Below, piece after piece: positions 7,385 through 9,007 of a stretch of 9,007 nt of DNA. The DNA is from Deltaproteobacteria bacterium (lineage in GTDB: Bacteria; Desulfobacterota; Desulfobacteria; Desulfobacterales; ETH-SRB1): contig QMMZ01000046.1 in assembly GCA_003647525.1 (NCBI GenBank), positions 1 to 9,007 of the forward strand, given 5' to 3'. The notes under the pieces were generated by a model that was given only the letters and a program-made list of their open reading frames with translations, was not told where the DNA came from and searched no databases. Both the position numbers and the translations under genes were made by a program. Numbering within the stretch: position 1 is the first letter of the stretch; every line of letters starts with the position of its first letter.

Positions 7385-8482
7385 ATGGAATCGAAGAGTA
7401 TGATTAATTTTGATGAGACCAAGGCATGCAGGAAATGTCTTCTCCCCGAGCCCCTTATCCGCCTTAACGAAGACCATGTGTGCGGCGAGTGTATGAACTA
7501 TATGCCACCTGTTTTAAAAGGGATGGCAGCTTTGAAAGAAGAGTTCGAGAGCAAAGAGAAAAAAGGAGATTACGATTGCATGGTGGGCATAAGTGGAGGC
7601 AGGGATAGTATGTATGCCCTCTATATGGCTAAGAAACTACTTAATTTAAAAGTGCTTGCCTTTAACTATAATAATGAATTTGTTCATGAGCAGGCAATTG
7701 CCAATATGAGAGATGCTTGCAAAAACCTAGACGTTGATTTTATAAGCATAGTTTCTAAGCGCAACATATGTCATAAAATCGTGGCGGATCAATTAAGAAT
7801 AGCAAGTTCGTTTGGCCCAGGGGCATTATGCGCGTGTCTCTGTGGGCCGTGCAATGTGGGCGGTTTTTTATCCGCTAAGAAGGTGGCCCTACAAAAAAAA
7901 ATTCCAATTATTATTTTTGGTAATTCTGATGAAGAAAGACTTTCAGACTTTTTAAAAATAGGTAAGCGTATTCCTTTTAAGCAAAAAATCACAAATAAAA
8001 CCGCTCCTTTCTTCATTCGTGCTCAATGCAACAAGCTGCTTCAAAGGATGGAATTCTCTTCATCATTCAAAGAGACAATGAATTTTTGTTTTACATCAGG
8101 AAATGAAAACCCTGGTTCTCAACAAATAAGTGGCACTAAGATTTTGTCTGTATATAATTATATCAAATGGGATAGGCGAAAAATCGTAAATGCAATTGAA
8201 AAGGAATTGGGCTGGAGAAAGCCTGAAAATCAAGTTTCTTCCTGGCGTTTCGATTGCCGCTTGATACCCCTTGTCAATTATCTTTGGGTTAAAGCATGTG
8301 GTTATCCAAAGGCTTTTTTGGGATATGTTCAAATGATCCGAAGCGGGACCATGACCAAAAAAGAGGCGTTAGGGCAATTATATGGTACTGACTGGGGAGA
8401 GTTCACGCGTGAGATGGAAGAGTTCTTGCTTAACGATCTGAAAATTGGCCAAAAACATATTGATATAATCAAATCATATTAG
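7385..8482 (+). CDS. PP-loop ATPase, N-acetyl-sugar-amidotransferase-like (WbpG-related)
   Basis: The 365-residue product has an N-terminal zinc-finger-like CxxC-x14-CxxC (C15, C18, C33, C36). It then has the PP-loop SGGRDS (70-75) in GISGGRDSMYALYMAKKL, which binds and adenylates substrate in this ATPase fold. This order and length match N-acetyl-sugar amidotransferases such as WbpG/PseA, which make acetamidino sugars for O-antigen or flagellin glycans. The C-terminal GYVQMIRSGTMTKKEAL segment also resembles that family. Two features differ from classical WbpG: the PP-loop is SGGRDS rather than SGGVDS, and a cysteine cluster CACLCGPC (149-156) stands in the middle, recalling tRNA-thiolation PP-loop enzymes. 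No HisH/HisF-type ammonia-supplying partners are in the window. The start is uncertain between ATG 7385 and ATG 7400, both with weak ribosome sites. The PP-loop call is firm; the exact reaction is not. Confidence 0.78.
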   Translation: MESKSMINFDETKACRKCLLPEPLIRLNEDHVCGECMNYMPPVLKGMAALKEEFESKEKKGDYDCMVGISGGRDSMYALYMAKKLLNLKVLAFNYNNEFVHEQAIANMRDACKNLDVDFISIVSKRNICHKIVADQLRIASSFGPGALCACLCGPCNVGGFLSAKKVALQKKIPIIIFGNSDEERLSDFLKIGKRIPFKQKITNKTAPFFIRAQCNKLLQRMEFSSSFKETMNFCFTSGNENPGSQQISGTKILSVYNYIKWDRRKIVNAIEKELGWRKPENQVSSWRFDCRLIPLVNYLWVKACGYPKAFLGYVQMIRSGTMTKKEALGQLYGTDWGEFTREMEEFLLNDLKIGQKHIDIIKSY

Positions 8483-8501
8483 CCAGTATAATCATCATAC
8501 T

Positions 8502-8627
8502 TGATGGTCTCTTAAAAAGCTATATTATGCCGCTTTGCGGCGCTGTAACCGAAAATAATTTGTCAATCATATTTGTTATCCCCTCCCACCAGGGGGAGGA
8601 GAAATATGACTTTTTGTGAAACCATCA
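8502..8627. repeat. Nested inverted-repeat element (MITE-like or structured intergenic repeat)
   Basis: The outer arms are TGATGGTCTCTTAAAAAG (8502-8519) and CTTTTTGTGAAACCATCA (8610-8627), complementary at 15 of 18 positions. Both ends are flanked by TACT (8498-8501 and 8628-8631), a possible 4-bp target duplication. Inside lie a small hairpin GCCGC-TTT-GCGGC (8529-8541) and a larger one with TCATATTT/AAATATGA arms (8567-8574, 8602-8609) enclosing CCTCCC/GGGAGG (8582-8587, 8594-8599). No coding frame is present. The element fills most of the 8483-8676 gap between two genes. From memory, similar GACTTTTT...ACCATCA ends recur in deltaproteobacterial intergenic regions, but this could not be checked here. 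Confidence 0.6.
8582..8615 (+). terminator. Possible transcription terminator inside the repeat element
   Basis: A GC-rich stem CCTCCC/GGGAGG (8582-8587, 8594-8599), reinforced by flanking AT arms, is followed by TTTTT at 8611-8615. The T-run is about 11 nt from the GC stem but directly follows the outer AT stem. It is the first stable hairpin after the operon's last gene, so it could end the transcript. The spacing is not ideal. Confidence 0.35.
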
Positions 8628-8666
8628 TACTTTATTATATGATTTTTTCTATCTAAGCTCAGGGAT

Positions 8667-8670
8667 GGAG
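8667..8670 (+). promoter_or_regulatory. Ribosome binding site that decides the start of the small membrane protein
   Basis: GGAG lies 6 nt before ATG 8677. The earlier in-frame ATG at 8665 has only AGGG directly abutting it, which is too close to work. The 8677 start is therefore preferred. Confidence 0.55.
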
Positions 8671-8676
8671 CAGTGT

Positions 8677-8898
8677 ATGAATAAAACGGGGTCAGCTTAT
8701 ATAAAAATACTTTTTTATATATGTCTCTTACTGTTTGTAAGTATCATCTTTGTCCAAAAATCCTATTCCAGCAGAAGCGCATCTTTGAAGGATAAGGGAA
8801 AGATAGTTCAACAGATGGTACGGGAAATGAGACGTTCCGGAGAGTCTTTGCCGTCTGAGGTGGCAGGGGAACTTCAAAAAGCATGCAAGTCTCGGTAG
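8677..8898 (+). CDS. Small hypothetical protein with one N-terminal hydrophobic helix
   Basis: From ATG 8677 the product has 73 residues and ends at TAG 8896-8898. It has a short polar N-terminus (MNKTGSAYIK), a hydrophobic segment of about 19 residues (ILFYICLLLFVSIIFV), then a basic, helix-prone tail rich in Lys, Arg, Glu and Gln ending KACKSR. The segment is a signal anchor or an uncleaved signal peptide, so the tail probably faces the periplasm. I do not recognise a family. The good ribosome site and membrane-protein composition argue for a real gene. It is separated from the polysaccharide operon by the repeat element, so it is probably transcribed separately, although no convincing promoter could be placed. 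Confidence 0.5.
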   Translation: MNKTGSAYIKILFYICLLLFVSIIFVQKSYSSRSASLKDKGKIVQQMVREMRRSGESLPSEVAGELQKACKSR

Positions 8899-8903
8899 TC
8901 CCT

Positions 8904-8947
8904 ACAAAGCAATGCAGGTTTGGAAACATCGCCCTGTCTTGCTTTGT
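8904..8947. repeat. Imperfect hairpin downstream of the small gene
   Basis: The arms ACAAAGCAATGCAGG (8904-8918) and CCTGTCTTGCTTTGT (8933-8947) pair at 13 of 15 positions, with one 2-nt internal mismatch and a 14-nt loop. It starts 6 nt after the stop codon at 8898. A short T-run (ATTTTT) comes only about 10 nt later, so it may be a terminator or an mRNA-protecting structure. The bases after it to the window end show nothing else. Confidence 0.55.
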
Positions 8948-9007
8948 AAACACCTGATTTTTCGCCATGTGTCGCCAGAAGCTATGATATGTAACTTGTT
9001 GAAATTA

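Noticed and set aside
8614..8645. Possible promoter (TTGTGA ... TATTAT) before the small gene
   Set aside because: The spacing between the two boxes is 13 nt, too short for a standard sigma-70 promoter, and the region is simply AT-rich.
8685..8700. ACGGGGTCAG stretch resembling sequences near REP-associated (Y1) transposase genes
   Set aside because: It is a single short match inside the small coding frame, with no HUH/Y1 protein or repeated copies in the window.
8744..8968. 74-codon minus-strand frame opposite the small membrane protein
   Set aside because: No ribosome site precedes its ATG, it overlaps the hairpin at 8904-8947, and the + strand frame has a good ribosome site and a signal-anchor pattern.
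1..9007. CRISPR array, tRNA, rRNA or intact insertion sequence
   Set aside because: No regularly spaced repeats, tRNA-like cloverleaf, rRNA signature or transposase motif was seen; genes fill nearly all of 1-8482.

Overview
The window is the 3' part of a surface-polysaccharide (O-antigen or exopolysaccharide) biosynthesis cluster from a Gram-negative-type bacterium. All recognisable genes lie on the + strand. The AT-leaning base use, the AlkP-superfamily genes in a polysaccharide locus, and a GACTTTTT...ACCATCA-type intergenic inverted repeat would fit a Desulfobacterota (deltaproteobacterial) genome. That placement is a weak inference, because no rRNA or phylogenetic marker is present.

Layout. 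Positions 1-873 hold the C-terminal part of a Wzx/MATE-like polysaccharide flippase, cut by the window edge. Then come three paralogous, soluble-looking AlkP-superfamily phosphohydrolases/phosphotransferases (A 907-2505, B 4043-5692, C 5706-7373). A polytopic O-antigen ligase/polymerase (2557-4074) sits between A and B. A PP-loop ATPase resembling N-acetyl-sugar amidotransferases follows at 7385-8482. Gaps are 11-51 nt, and the ligase and B overlap by 32 nt, so this reads as one operon.

The operon ends in a 182-nt non-coding stretch filled by a nested inverted-repeat element (8502-8627). Beyond it are a small orphan single-pass membrane protein (8677-8898) and a strong imperfect hairpin (8904-8947).

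How the genes may work together (inference). The flippase moves lipid-linked glycan to the periplasmic face, and the ligase/polymerase joins or transfers it. The amidotransferase-like enzyme would modify a sugar precursor in the cytoplasm. The three AlkP enzymes keep all the metal-site residues but have no signal peptide or membrane anchor. They may act on cytoplasmic phosphorylated or lipid-linked intermediates. Their presence in triplicate, with a shared C-terminal LGY[LM] tail, is the most unusual feature of the window.
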